A DNA stretch of 43,895 bases, from positions 1 through 43,895 of the forward strand of contig NZ_JAGCFH010000017.1 of NCBI RefSeq assembly GCF_017650195.1, written 5' to 3'. A program made the translations under genes and the position numbers. Every line of letters begins with the position of its first letter. The first letter of the stretch is position 1. The notes beneath the pieces were generated by a model. That model saw only the letters and a program-made list of their open reading frames with translations. It made no database searches and was not told the origin of the DNA. Below, in pieces: positions 22,594-31,189 of the stretch. This stretch comes from Ruminococcus sp. Lineage in GTDB: Bacteria > Bacillota > Clostridia > Oscillospirales > Ruminococcaceae.

Positions 22594-23370
22594 ATGACTA
22601 TTCTTGACCAGCTTGCAGACTACGCTCTTGAACGTGTGGCTGCGGCTAAGAAAAAGCTCCCGGTGGAAGATGTGAAAAAGATTGCCCTTCAGCTGCCAAA
22701 GGGAAGTTTTGAGTTTGAAAGAGCACTGAAAAAGGATGATATTGCCTTTATATGCGAGTGCAAGAAGGCTTCGCCGTCCAAGGGAATTATCGCAGAGGAG
22801 TTTCCCTATCTTGATATTGCTAAGGAGTACGAGGCAGCAGGTGCGGACTGTATATCAGTTCTCACAGAGCCGAAATGGTTCCTTGGCAGCGACGAGTACC
22901 TGCGGGAGATAGCTTCGGCAGTGGATATCCCTTGTATCCGAAAAGATTTCACTGTTGACGAATATATGATATATGAGGCAAAGCTCCTCGGTGCAAAGGC
23001 TGTATTGCTTATCTGCTCAATACTTTCACAGCAGCAGATAAGTGAATATATAGGTATCTGTGACGAGCTGGGCATATCAGCTCTCGTCGAAGCTCACGAT
23101 GAAACGGAGCTTCATGCAGCTATTGCTGCCGGATCACGCATAATAGGAGTGAATAACCGCAATCTTAAGGACTTTTCTGTAGATACAGGCAACAGCCGCA
23201 GACTTCGGGAGCTTGCTCCAGAAGACGTGAGCTTCGTCTCTGAGAGTGGAGTACGTAATGCGGAAGATATTAGGCTTCTACGCGAGGCAGGCGTAAACGC
23301 TGTGCTCATTGGTGAAACTCTTATGAGAGCTACTGATAAGAAGGCAAAGCTTGCAGAGCTGAAAGGATAA
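22594..23370 (+). CDS. trpC: Indole-3-glycerol phosphate synthase
   Basis: The 258-residue TIM barrel closes the indole ring. The signature E-C-K-K-A-S-P-S-K-G is at 55-64. Y-E-A-A-G-A-D-C-I-S-V-L-T-E, R-K-D-F (catalytic Lys), L-V-E-A-H-D, G-V-N-N-R-N-L and S-E-S-G-V complete the active site. It is separate from TrpF, unlike the E. coli fusion. A short GAGGTG precedes the ATG, 8 nt after the trpD stop. Confidence 0.97.
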   Translation: MTILDQLADYALERVAAAKKKLPVEDVKKIALQLPKGSFEFERALKKDDIAFICECKKASPSKGIIAEEFPYLDIAKEYEAAGADCISVLTEPKWFLGSDEYLREIASAVDIPCIRKDFTVDEYMIYEAKLLGAKAVLLICSILSQQQISEYIGICDELGISALVEAHDETELHAAIAAGSRIIGVNNRNLKDFSVDTGNSRRLRELAPEDVSFVSESGVRNAEDIRLLREAGVNAVLIGETLMRATDKKAKLAELKG

Positions 23371-23371
23371 T

Positions 23372-23968
23372 ATGACTAAGATAAAAATGTGCGGACTTCG
23401 CCGCAGGGAGGACATCGAGTACGCAAACAGGCTGCTGCCAGACTACATCGGCTATGTTTTTGCAAAGAGCAGCAAGCGTTATATCGTTCCGGAAAAAGCT
23501 GCGGAGCTCACAGGGCTCCTCGATGAAAGGATAGTTCCCGTAGGAGTTTTCGTGGATTCTGGTTTTGACGAGATATACAGTATCGTCAGCGCAGGAGCAG
23601 TAAGAGCTGTACAGCTCCATGGAAATGAGAATGAGGAACTCATAAGGCGCCTGCAAAGGGAAGGTATCACAGTTATTAGAGCTTTCAAGGTGAAAAGCAA
23701 TGAGGATATCGAAAAGGCAAACAGCTCCTGTGCGGACTTTGTTTTGCTTGATTCCGGAAGCGGTTCGGGAGAAGTGTTCGATTGGTCGATTATCGGCGGT
23801 ATAAAGCGTGATTTCTTCCTTGCAGGAGGGATAACTCCCGAAAACGCCGGGAAAGCTATAAAGACCTTGAATCCTTACGGGCTGGATGCAAGCTCCTGCC
23901 TTGAAACGGAGGGATTCAAGGACTTCGATAAAATGGCCGCCTTTGCAGAGGCTGTAAGGGCAGTATAA
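23372..23968 (+). CDS. trpF: Phosphoribosylanthranilate isomerase
   Basis: This 198-residue barrel isomerises phosphoribosylanthranilate. Motifs: K-M-C-G-L-R-R at the start (catalytic Cys7), V-G-V-F-V-D, Q-L-H-G-N-E, L-L-D-S-G-S-G-S-G (catalytic Asp in the family's DS/T segment), F-L-A-G-G-I and G-L-D-A-S-S-C-L-E. It begins one base after the trpC stop; AAAGGAT within the end of trpC serves as ribosome binding site. Confidence 0.95.
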   Translation: MTKIKMCGLRRREDIEYANRLLPDYIGYVFAKSSKRYIVPEKAAELTGLLDERIVPVGVFVDSGFDEIYSIVSAGAVRAVQLHGNENEELIRRLQREGITVIRAFKVKSNEDIEKANSSCADFVLLDSGSGSGEVFDWSIIGGIKRDFFLAGGITPENAGKAIKTLNPYGLDASSCLETEGFKDFDKMAAFAEAVRAV

Positions 23969-23989
23969 GATAAGGAAAGGAAAGATATT

Positions 23990-25180
23990 ATGTCACAGTC
24001 AAAAGGACGATTCGGCGTTCACGGCGGTCAGTACATACCCGAAACGCTGATGAATGCGGTCATAGAGCTGGAACAGGCTTACGACCAATATAAAAACGAC
24101 CCTGAGTTCAACCGTGAGCTCACGGAGCTACTGAACAATTACGCTGGCAGACCGTCTCTGCTCTACCGTGCAGACAAGCTTACCAGAGAGCTGGGAGGCG
24201 CTAAGATATACCTTAAGCGTGAGGACCTCAACCATACAGGATCACATAAGATAAACAACGTTCTTGGTCAGGCTCTTCTTGCAAAGAAAATGGGCAAGAC
24301 GCGCCTGATTGCAGAGACCGGAGCAGGTCAGCACGGTGTTGCGACCGCTACAGCCGCTGCTCTCCTCGATATGGAGTGTGTGGTATTCATGGGCGAGGAG
24401 GACACAAAGCGACAGGCTCTTAATGTTTACCGTATGAAGCTTCTTGGTTCCGATGTGATTCCTGTAAAGAGCGGTACGGCTACACTTAAAGACGCAGTTT
24501 CAGAGGCTATGCGCGAGTGGACCTCACGTATATCCGATACTCATTACTGTCTTGGCTCAGTTATGGGACCTCATCCGTTCCCCACGATAGTACGTGATTT
24601 TCAGGCTGTTATCTCCCGTGAGGCAAGAGCGCAGATATTGGAAGCAGAGGGAAGGCTTCCTGATGCTGTTATTGCTTGTGTAGGCGGCGGCTCCAATGCT
24701 ATAGGAAGCTTCTATCATTTCATTCCCGATGAGGGAGTACGCCTTATAGGCTGCGAGGCTGCCGGAAGAGGCATAGATACTTTTGAAACTGCTGCTACTG
24801 TAAATACCGGAAGGATAGGCATATTCCACGGTATGAAGTCCTATTTCTGTCAGGACGAATACGGTCAGATAGCTCCTGTATATTCTATCTCCGCAGGTCT
24901 TGACTATCCCGGAGTAGGTCCAGAGCATGCGCATCTCCACGATATTGGAAGGGCAGAATATGTGCCAGTGACTGATGAAGAGGCAGTAAACGCCTTTGAG
25001 TATCTTTCACGTACAGAGGGAATAATACCTGCCATCGAGTCTGCTCATGCAGTAGCATACGCTATGAAGCTTGCACCGACTATGGACAAGGATAAGATAA
25101 TAATCGTGACCATTTCAGGACGCGGAGACAAGGACTGTGCCGCAATAGCACGCTATAGAGGAGAGGAAATCTATGAGTAA
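23990..25180 (+). CDS. trpB: Tryptophan synthase beta chain
   Basis: The 396-residue PLP enzyme joins indole and serine. The PLP lysine is Lys87 in [17 protein letters not shown] (catalytic Glu), [10 protein letters not shown] (phosphate site) and the C-terminal S-G-R-G-D-K-D motif are intact. This is the usual TrpB1 type, made with TrpA. AAGGAAAGG precedes the ATG. It overlaps trpA by 8 nt. Confidence 0.98.
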   Translation: MSQSKGRFGVHGGQYIPETLMNAVIELEQAYDQYKNDPEFNRELTELLNNYAGRPSLLYRADKLTRELGGAKIYLKREDLNHTGSHKINNVLGQALLAKKMGKTRLIAETGAGQHGVATATAAALLDMECVVFMGEEDTKRQALNVYRMKLLGSDVIPVKSGTATLKDAVSEAMREWTSRISDTHYCLGSVMGPHPFPTIVRDFQAVISREARAQILEAEGRLPDAVIACVGGGSNAIGSFYHFIPDEGVRLIGCEAAGRGIDTFETAATVNTGRIGIFHGMKSYFCQDEYGQIAPVYSISAGLDYPGVGPEHAHLHDIGRAEYVPVTDEEAVNAFEYLSRTEGIIPAIESAHAVAYAMKLAPTMDKDKIIIVTISGRGDKDCAAIARYRGEEIYE

Positions 25181-25946
25181 TATAAAAGCTGCCTTCGCAG
25201 ACGGAAAGGCTTTCATACCATTCATCACCTGCGGAGATCCCGACCTTGAAACTACTGCAAAGGTTGTCCGTGAGGCTGCTGCCAATGGAGCGGACCTTAT
25301 CGAGCTTGGTATACCATTTTCAGACCCTACAGCCGAGGGACCGGTGATACAGGGGGCAAATATTCGCGCACTTGCCGGCGGAGTAACTACGGACAAAGTA
25401 TTTGAGCTGGTAAAAGAGCTTCGTAAAGACGTTAAGATACCATTTGTGTTCATGACTTATGCAAATGTGGTATATTCATACGATGCAGAGCGCTTTATGG
25501 CTCGCTGCTGTGAATCTGGAGTTGACGGTATCATACTTCCGGATCTTCCGTTTGAAGAGAAGGAGGAGTTTTCCGCTGTAGCAAAGCAGTACGGAGTTGA
25601 CCTTATATCCCTGATTGCTCCTACCTCAGAAAACCGTATCGCAATGATTGCAAAGGAAGCAAGCGGTTTTATATATATAGTATCAAGTCTCGGAGTTACT
25701 GGCGTAAGAAGTGAGATAAACACAAATATCGGCGATATAGTGAAGGTGATACGCGAAAACACTAATGTACCATGTGCTGTTGGTTTCGGTATCTCAAAGC
25801 CAGAGCAGGCGAAGACTATGGCAGGCCTTTCCGATGGAGCTATAGTAGGTTCGGCTATAATCAAGATACTGGAAAAGTATGGCAGGGATGCTGCTCCCTA
25901 TGTTGGCGAGTACGTAAGGGAAATGAAGAATGCTGTCATATCGTGA
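25173..25946 (+). CDS. trpA: Tryptophan synthase alpha chain
   Basis: The 257-residue alpha subunit releases indole from indole-3-glycerol phosphate. The catalytic Glu is Glu44 in [11 protein letters not shown]. At the position of E. coli Asp60 the sequence has Glu55 (P-T-A-E-G-P-V-I-Q), a conservative change I recall from other Clostridia. [10 protein letters not shown] and V-G-F-G-I-S-K are the phosphate-binding loops. It is the last gene of the operon and overlaps trpB. Confidence 0.97.
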   Translation: MSNIKAAFADGKAFIPFITCGDPDLETTAKVVREAAANGADLIELGIPFSDPTAEGPVIQGANIRALAGGVTTDKVFELVKELRKDVKIPFVFMTYANVVYSYDAERFMARCCESGVDGIILPDLPFEEKEEFSAVAKQYGVDLISLIAPTSENRIAMIAKEASGFIYIVSSLGVTGVRSEINTNIGDIVKVIRENTNVPCAVGFGISKPEQAKTMAGLSDGAIVGSAIIKILEKYGRDAAPYVGEYVREMKNAVIS

Positions 25947-26121
25947 TACAGCATTGTGCCAGAGTAACTGAGGAAATGTAATACAGCCTCCAGTAACATG
26001 TACTGAAAAGCTTCTTCTATAATGGGATGAAATTCATTGGGGAACCAGTGAATATTGAAAAATTAATTTCATATTTTCTCTATTACGCAAAAATTTATGC
26101 TGAGAATTGTAAATAACATTA

Positions 26122-26192
26122 AGAGCCCGGAATTTCCGGGCTCTATCACTGAAATAAGAAAGTCCCCTCGGTCATAAGGGGGACTTTCTTAT
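26122..26192 (+). terminator. Tandem hairpins ending the trp operon
   Basis: First hairpin AGAGCCCGGAA (26122-26132) / TTCCGGGCTCT (26134-26144). The second is a 14-bp stem ATAAGAAAGTCCCC (26154-26167) / GGGGACTTTCTTAT (26179-26192). Neither has a long U tract on the plus strand. The second could also end a minus-strand transcript coming from the right. Confidence 0.7.
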
Positions 26193-26530
26193 CTATTATT
26201 CAGAGAGGTGGTACAATCGTGTATCAATATACGGGAGGATATCCTCTCGGGCAGAATTGGTTGGAAGAACGAGATCATAGATCCCGTTCGTACCATTACT
26301 GCCAAGGCCGGAGCCGAAATTGTCCGGCATAAGCTGCATTGCGGAGGGGTGAACGCCGCAGCTTTATGTAATATGCACACCGTCAGGGAAGGATTGCTTT
26401 TATTCATGTTTATGTCCTGTAACATATTTAAGCAGCGGTGATGCATATAGCTTTTAATTACAAATAGTATTATATGACACAGTTCTACTATATGTTGAAT
26501 CGATGCACATATATGCCCACTGTATCTTAC
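26154..26530 (-). ncRNA. Candidate structured non-coding RNA
   Basis: The 26193-26370 stretch folds into five neighbouring hairpins: CGTGTA-TCAA-TATACG (26218-26233), GAGGATATCCTC (26235-26246), GAACG.GATC/GATC.CGTTC (26267-26289), GCCGGA/TCCGGC (26307-26328) and AAGCTGC/GCAGCTT (26331-26364). TGGTAC (26209-26214) pairs with GTACCA (26290-26295), and GGCAG (26250-26254) with CTGCC (26299-26303), an interleaved arrangement. A minus-strand promoter at 26537-26565 and the hairpin at 26154-26192 could bound a ~375-nt RNA. The strand is not certain. I do not recognise RNase P, tmRNA, 6S or a known riboswitch. It lies in an 804-bp region without a convincing protein gene. Confidence 0.5.
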
Positions 26531-26536
26531 ATAACC

Positions 26537-26565
26537 ATTATACAATATCATAAAACGGAAAACAA
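26537..26565 (-). promoter_or_regulatory. Minus-strand promoter facing the structured region
   Basis: -35 TTGTTT (26560-26565), 17-bp spacer, -10 TATAAT (26537-26542) on the minus strand. No protein gene with a start signal follows it before the hairpin at 26154-26192. Confidence 0.6.
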
Positions 26566-26639
26566 GACAAATATTGTTCTTTTCTAATCGTTTATTGCTG
26601 TTTATAACCCCTCATTACAGGGAATATCCGCAGATTGTT

Positions 26640-26668
26640 TGACAAATATATGCAATATAGATATAATG
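26640..26668 (+). promoter_or_regulatory. Promoter of the two-component system
   Basis: -35 TTGACA (26640-26645), 17-bp spacer, -10 TATAAT (26663-26668). Just downstream GATATAAAAAA occurs twice (around 26669 and 26691), about 22 bp apart, a possible site for the response regulator. Confidence 0.85.
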
Positions 26669-26750
26669 ATATAAAAAAAGCATACAAAGGATATAAAAAA
26701 GACACATTGAGAGTTTATAATTTGGTCAGTAGATAAGGAGCGCGTGACTT

Positions 26751-27425
26751 ATGAAAAAAATACTGCTTGTTGAGGACGATTTGGATATATGTGAGATAAT
26801 CCGGGAGTACTTCGGTAACAAGGGCACCGGAGTGGAGACTGTGAACAGCGGCGGAAAAGCTTCGGATATCATAGACAGGGGCTTGGAGGGCTACGACCTC
26901 GTGCTCCTCGATATAATGTTGCCGGAAACAGACGGCTTTGAGCTGTGCAGACGGATACGCTCGGAAAACGATATACCAGTTATCTTCATAACTGCAAGGG
27001 GAAGGGAAGAGGATATCCTCAGCGGCTATGACCTCGGCTGCGACGACTATATAGTAAAGCCCTTCCTGCTTTCGGTGCTGTACAGCAAGTGCGAAGCCCT
27101 TGTGCGCCGTGCAAAGAACATATCAGACAATAATCAGCTTACCTGCGGTACGATAAGCCTCGATACCGTGACCCTCCGCTGTTTTGCGGACGGCGAGGAG
27201 GTGGAGCTCCCGCCGAAGGAGTTCGCCATACTGCGCTATCTGCTGGAGCATGAGGACTGGACGGTCACAAGGGATACTCTCCTTGACAGGGTGTGGGGCT
27301 ACGATTACTTCGGCAGCGACCGCGTGGTGGATAATCATATAAAGAAACTCAGAAAAGCCCTCGGCAGCGCAGGTGCGCAGATAAAGACTCTTGTTGGACG
27401 GGGGTATAAGCTGACAAAGGAGTGA
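26751..27425 (+). CDS. OmpR-family response regulator
   Basis: A 224-residue regulator: receiver domain (1-115) with the acidic pocket Glu8-Asp9-Asp10, phospho-acceptor Asp54 (L-L-D-I-M-L-P), Thr81 and Lys103, then a winged-helix DNA-binding domain (about 128-224) with L-P-P-K-E-F-A-I-L-R-Y-L-L and the V-D-N-H-I-K-K-L-R-K recognition segment. A well-placed AAGGAG precedes the ATG. It pairs with the histidine kinase that starts 6 nt after its stop codon. Target genes are not evident here; no transporter gene follows. Confidence 0.95.
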   Translation: MKKILLVEDDLDICEIIREYFGNKGTGVETVNSGGKASDIIDRGLEGYDLVLLDIMLPETDGFELCRRIRSENDIPVIFITARGREEDILSGYDLGCDDYIVKPFLLSVLYSKCEALVRRAKNISDNNQLTCGTISLDTVTLRCFADGEEVELPPKEFAILRYLLEHEDWTVTRDTLLDRVWGYDYFGSDRVVDNHIKKLRKALGSAGAQIKTLVGRGYKLTKE

Positions 27426-27430
27426 ACAGA

Positions 27431-29191
27431 ATGAAAAACAGGCTTTTCAGACGACGTCCGAAGCGGACGACCTTCGGGAAGCTGTTTGCAAAGGCGATGG
27501 CAGCTGTAATCGTTATAACGCTGCTTTTTGCGGCAGTGTTGAATTATGGCATTGAATATTTTATGTGCAGACAGGCTTTTTCACAGCAGAGCAGCTTAGA
27601 GAATCAGCTGTCGACATCAGTACAGTACAAAGAAGATAAATATGATAAAATAGGCGGCAGGCTCAACATTGCGTCACTTGAAATGGGAATGTGGACATAT
27701 TACCTTAACACTTACGGGTTTGAGGAAAGCTTTACAGTTCCTTTTTTAGGTCATATAGCCTCGGACAGTGACAGGGAGGGCATTGCAGTATCAGCTCTTA
27801 TTGACGGAAACGGCAATGTTATGATTTCAAATGCTGCTAAAATATGGTGCATTCTGAAAACAGACAATAACCCTTCAAATAACAAGTGGCTGTGCTATGA
27901 CCCTGAGGGAGCGGATCTTCCGGAGCTGAGGCAGCTGATAGATCATGCGCTGGATGTGCGCTATTCCGAGCACCGTATGCTGAGCTTTGATATCCTGAGC
28001 GCTTATGTCGATATTTCCAGGCATAGGATAATCCCTCATACGTTAAGGGTATATTATAAAAAGTCTGATAAAAGATATGCTGACTTAAATGAGGTGATCT
28101 TTGACGACGAGGTGATAGCACTCTATGAAGATACAGAGATAAATACAGAGGGTATCAATCTCAGCGGCTATGAGTTCATGGATTTTCAGGGGAATAAAAA
28201 GTACGGCGATGACGGTCCGGAGACGTATCCGTCTTGCGGCTTTGAGAATGTATGGGGTGTAGAAAAGGAAAAGGTGGATAAGGCGGTAAGCGAAAAGTAT
28301 AAGTCCGGCGGCCCGGATTATGACGACCAGTTCGACAATACAATAAAAAACGGCAACGCCAGCTATCTGACTGTTACCTATAACGACGAAAAATGTACAC
28401 TTTTTACCTACTTCAAGGTCTTTGTATGGAATAAGTCCGTAAAGAGGATGTATATCATCCTTACAGGGATGTTTTTCCTGATAATGGCGTTTATCGCCTT
28501 CCTGCGCTGCTGGGCGAAGAATACGAAGAATCAGTCCCAGTATGCATTTGAGGACTATCAACGAGCCCTTACCAACAATCTCGCCCATGATATAAAAACT
28601 CCTTTGGCAGTCATAGGCGGCTATGCGGAAAACCTGATTGAGATGCGGAAGGAAGTCGGCAGTGAAAAGGAGCTGAAATACCTGAGCTCAATTATGAAAA
28701 ATGTTGCGTATACAGACGATATGATTGCAAAAACTCTTGAACTCAGCGCAACAGAACAGATAAAGAATCCGAACAAAACGAAAGTCGATATAAAGGCGCT
28801 TGCGGAGAAACTCACGGAAAAGTACACCACAGCCTTCGAAGAAAAGAGCATAGAGTTCACTGTAGAGGGCGGCGGAGAGGTGAGCGCCGACGAGGATATG
28901 CTCTCAGCTGCTGTGGAGAACCTTATCTCTAATGCGGTGAAATATACTCGTGAGGGGGGAAGCATAAAAATAACAGCTGACAGGAAGCGGTTGTCAGTAG
29001 TCAATGATACAGCAGAAAATGTGGATACAAAAGACCTGCTCATGCCCTTTGTGAAGGGTGACAAGGGGCGGAGCGACAAGAACAGTCACGGTCTCGGACT
29101 TGCAATAGCCGCGGCTGCCGCCGAAAGGAACGGTTTCAGGCTGAAGGTTGATTGCAAGGACAAGAGATTTACGGCGGTCATTGAATTTTAA
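27431..29191 (+). CDS. Membrane sensor histidine kinase
   Basis: A 586-residue kinase. Two membrane helices (about 19-41 and 339-360) enclose a large extracytoplasmic domain of nearly 300 residues that I cannot assign to a family. The kinase core has the H box N-L-A-H-D-I-K-T-P-L (His386), N box E-N-L-I-S-N-A-V-K-Y (Asn501) and G box S-H-G-L-G-L-A-I-A. The F box is P-F-V-K-G-D. AAAGGAG at 8 nt supports the ATG at 27431; the frame can also start at a GTG 9 nt earlier. No HAMP domain is obvious. Confidence 0.93.
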   Translation: MKNRLFRRRPKRTTFGKLFAKAMAAVIVITLLFAAVLNYGIEYFMCRQAFSQQSSLENQLSTSVQYKEDKYDKIGGRLNIASLEMGMWTYYLNTYGFEESFTVPFLGHIASDSDREGIAVSALIDGNGNVMISNAAKIWCILKTDNNPSNNKWLCYDPEGADLPELRQLIDHALDVRYSEHRMLSFDILSAYVDISRHRIIPHTLRVYYKKSDKRYADLNEVIFDDEVIALYEDTEINTEGINLSGYEFMDFQGNKKYGDDGPETYPSCGFENVWGVEKEKVDKAVSEKYKSGGPDYDDQFDNTIKNGNASYLTVTYNDEKCTLFTYFKVFVWNKSVKRMYIILTGMFFLIMAFIAFLRCWAKNTKNQSQYAFEDYQRALTNNLAHDIKTPLAVIGGYAENLIEMRKEVGSEKELKYLSSIMKNVAYTDDMIAKTLELSATEQIKNPNKTKVDIKALAEKLTEKYTTAFEEKSIEFTVEGGGEVSADEDMLSAAVENLISNAVKYTREGGSIKITADRKRLSVVNDTAENVDTKDLLMPFVKGDKGRSDKNSHGLGLAIAAAAAERNGFRLKVDCKDKRFTAVIEF

Positions 29192-29208
29192 TGTGGGGTA
29201 AAACAGAA

Positions 29209-29248
29209 ATAAAGGACGCACGAGGGTACTCACTTGTGCGTCCTTTTG
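29209..29248 (+). terminator. Terminator between convergent units
   Basis: AAAGGACGCAC (29211-29221) / GTGCGTCCTTT (29236-29246) with a T run on both strands. It can end both the kinase operon and the methyltransferase transcript coming from the right. Confidence 0.88.
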
Positions 29249-29266
29249 ATGTATTTAGGTAGTTTC

Positions 29267-30085
29267 TTATATATTCCTGCTAAGCTGAAAGAAGGCTACA
29301 GCGCTGGCAGCTGCTACGTTCAGGGAATCAACACCATGAGCCATTGGTATCTTTATGGTATAGTCGCAGAGATCTATGGTGGCGTCTTTCAGTCCGTCCC
29401 CCTCTGTGCCGAGTATGACTGCAAGCTTTTCCTCGGCTTTCAGCCTTGCATCGTCGATACGGACGGTGTTCCTGCGCAGCGCCATTGCGGCGCATACAAA
29501 GCCTAAAGCTTTAAGCTCAGATATATAGTTCGGAGAGCCTGTGCTTAGATAAGTCCACGGGAGCTGAAAGACCGTACCCATGCTTACACGGACTGTACGT
29601 CTGAACAGGGGATCGCTGCATGAGGGCGTGAGCAGCACCGCGTCAAAGCCAAGTGCTGCCGCGGAACGGAACACAGCTCCTATATTGGTCTGGTTCATCA
29701 CGTCTTCAAGGACAGCTATACGCTCCGCTCCTGCAAGAATATCTTGAGGATCAGGCAGCTTTTTACGGTGCATTGCACATAAAACTCCCTGTGTGAGTCT
29801 GAAGCCCGTGAGCTTTTCGAGTATATCAGATGAAGCGGTATAGAACGGTATATCTCCGCAGCGTTCAATTATATCTGCTGCCTGACCGTTTATGTATTTC
29901 CTTTCAAGGAGAAGAGAAACAGGCTCATAGCCAGAATCAAGGGCGGTACGAATGACCTTTGGGCTTTCAGCAGTGAATATGCCATCTCCCGGCGCAAAAT
30001 AGTCAAGGAGCTTTTTCTCTGATGTATCGGTGTAGGGAAGGAGTTCACGGGCTGCAAGGTCATTAATTTCTATAATATTTGCCAT
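29267..30085 (-). CDS. SpoU/TrmH-family RNA 2'-O-methyltransferase
   Basis: A 272-residue SPOUT enzyme with an N-terminal RNA-binding (SpoU_sub_bind-like) domain and a C-terminal knot domain. Motif 1 N-Q-T-N-I-G-A-V-F-R-S-A-A-A-L-G-F (about 131-147), motif 2 I-L-G-T-E-G-D-G-L (218-226) and motif 3 I-P-M-A-H-G-V-D-S-L-N-V-A-A-A are all intact. It would methylate a ribose in tRNA or rRNA using SAM; the target is unknown. The gene follows the phosphorylase by 4 nt and its GAGG ribosome binding site lies across that junction. Confidence 0.93.
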   Translation of the reverse strand: MANIIEINDLAARELLPYTDTSEKKLLDYFAPGDGIFTAESPKVIRTALDSGYEPVSLLLERKYINGQAADIIERCGDIPFYTASSDILEKLTGFRLTQGVLCAMHRKKLPDPQDILAGAERIAVLEDVMNQTNIGAVFRSAAALGFDAVLLTPSCSDPLFRRTVRVSMGTVFQLPWTYLSTGSPNYISELKALGFVCAAMALRRNTVRIDDARLKAEEKLAVILGTEGDGLKDATIDLCDYTIKIPMAHGVDSLNVAAASAVAFFQLSRNI

Positions 30086-30089
30086 TTTG

Positions 30090-30875
30090 TTACCTCTTTC
30101 CTTGTTTTGGGGGAGAATAGCTGCTTATTATGTCAAGGCAAAGGCTGAGGGCAGGTACAAGGGAGGCCGTGCCGAAATCCCGTTCGTCATAGTTGTTTAT
30201 ATCAGCAAGGGAATCAGCTGTGAAAAAAAGCATACCGAAATCTGCGCCGCGGAGCTTCGCACAGGCGGCAAGGGAAGCACATTCCATATCCACAGTATCG
30301 CAACCCTCACTGCGGCGACAGGTAACTGTTTCAGGGGTTTCGCGGAACAGTCCGTCGGTTGTCCATGTGGTGCAGCTCCGAAAACCTATGCCCTTTTCAC
30401 TGAGTGTACGGCATATATGCTCCGTCATTGGCATATCAAGTTCGATATACCGTGAGGGAGGCAGGTACTTGTAGGAGCTGCCCTCATCACGGAGAGCTCT
30501 TACTGGCACCATGAACTCGTTTTCCTGGATATCGAAAAGTACTCCGCAGGAGCCTGCGGAAACGATATGTCTTACGCCGTTATGTATGAGGTGTTCCAGA
30601 TTTTGAACAGCTGCCGGAGCACCCATGGGAGCCTGACAAAAACATATCTCCTCGCCCTTATAGTTTACGGTATATATTGGATAATCCTTTGTTATGGTTT
30701 TTATCTCTCCGGAGATTGATGCTTCGCAGGAGCGGGCAAAGTCGTCGATACAACTGCCGAGAAAGCCGTATACAGCCTTTGGTGGTAGGGGCGAGGCGGT
30801 TTTTTTGAAATTAAATATTGAGGAGAGAGAGGTGTCATATTCCAGTATGGGAAAATCGTTTTTTTGAAGAGCCAT
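30090..30875 (-). CDS. Nucleoside phosphorylase (uridine/purine phosphorylase family)
   Basis: A 261-residue PNP/UDP-family enzyme. P-M-G-A-P-A-A-V near residue 88, S-A-G-S-C-G-V-L (phosphate/ribose site), V-D-M-E-C-A-S-L-A-A (the conserved M-E ribose-binding pair) and T-T-W-T-T-D-G-L are visible. It likely cleaves nucleosides with phosphate; uridine versus purine preference cannot be settled. Co-transcribed with the RNA methyltransferase from the promoter at 30991-31019. Confidence 0.9.
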   Translation of the reverse strand: MALQKNDFPILEYDTSLSSIFNFKKTASPLPPKAVYGFLGSCIDDFARSCEASISGEIKTITKDYPIYTVNYKGEEICFCQAPMGAPAAVQNLEHLIHNGVRHIVSAGSCGVLFDIQENEFMVPVRALRDEGSSYKYLPPSRYIELDMPMTEHICRTLSEKGIGFRSCTTWTTDGLFRETPETVTCRRSEGCDTVDMECASLAACAKLRGADFGMLFFTADSLADINNYDERDFGTASLVPALSLCLDIISSYSPPKQGKR

Positions 30876-30990
30876 GGTTTTATCCTTTCATATTATTGCT
30901 GGTCTGTGGCAGAAAATAACAGGGGTGACATGAGTAAGAGAAACGGTGTTATTATGTCAGAACTCCCTGATTTTTGACAGTTATGCCATT

Positions 30991-31019
30991 ATTATAATAC
31001 ATTTGTGCGAAAAAAACAA
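30991..31019 (-). promoter_or_regulatory. Promoter of the phosphorylase-methyltransferase operon
   Basis: Minus strand: -35 TTGTTT (31014-31019), 17-bp spacer, -10 TATAAT (30991-30996). Divergent from the DUF4003 promoter 20 bp away. Confidence 0.7.
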
Positions 31020-31038
31020 TATTTTCACAAGATTTTGG

Positions 31039-31067
31039 TTGAATTTTTTGCTGCAATGTGGTATAAT
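31039..31067 (+). promoter_or_regulatory. Promoter of the DUF4003-PPK2 operon
   Basis: -35 TTGAAT (31039-31044), 17-bp spacer, -10 TATAAT (31062-31067). The ~115-nt leader that follows starts with a TTATTTCTT/AAGAAATAA hairpin and then a CCGT/ACGG hairpin. Confidence 0.82.
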
Positions 31068-31189
31068 AGTTTCAATAATTATTTCTTGCTGGAAGAAATA
31101 ACCGTTTTTTACGGAGAAACGTAGCCGAAAACTTCGCCGCGCATACTCTGTAAATATTATGTTCGGATAATACCAAAAGGAGGTGTGCC

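Noticed and set aside
26027..26116. A 29-codon ATG frame between trpA and its hairpins
   Set aside because: It has no ribosome binding site and is very short; probably chance or a decayed fragment.
26219..26332. A 37-codon GTG-start frame with a GAGGTGG ribosome binding site, and an overlapping 78-codon GTG frame
   Set aside because: The sequence is better explained by hairpins and long-range pairings; the peptides have no recognisable features. Left open as an alternative.
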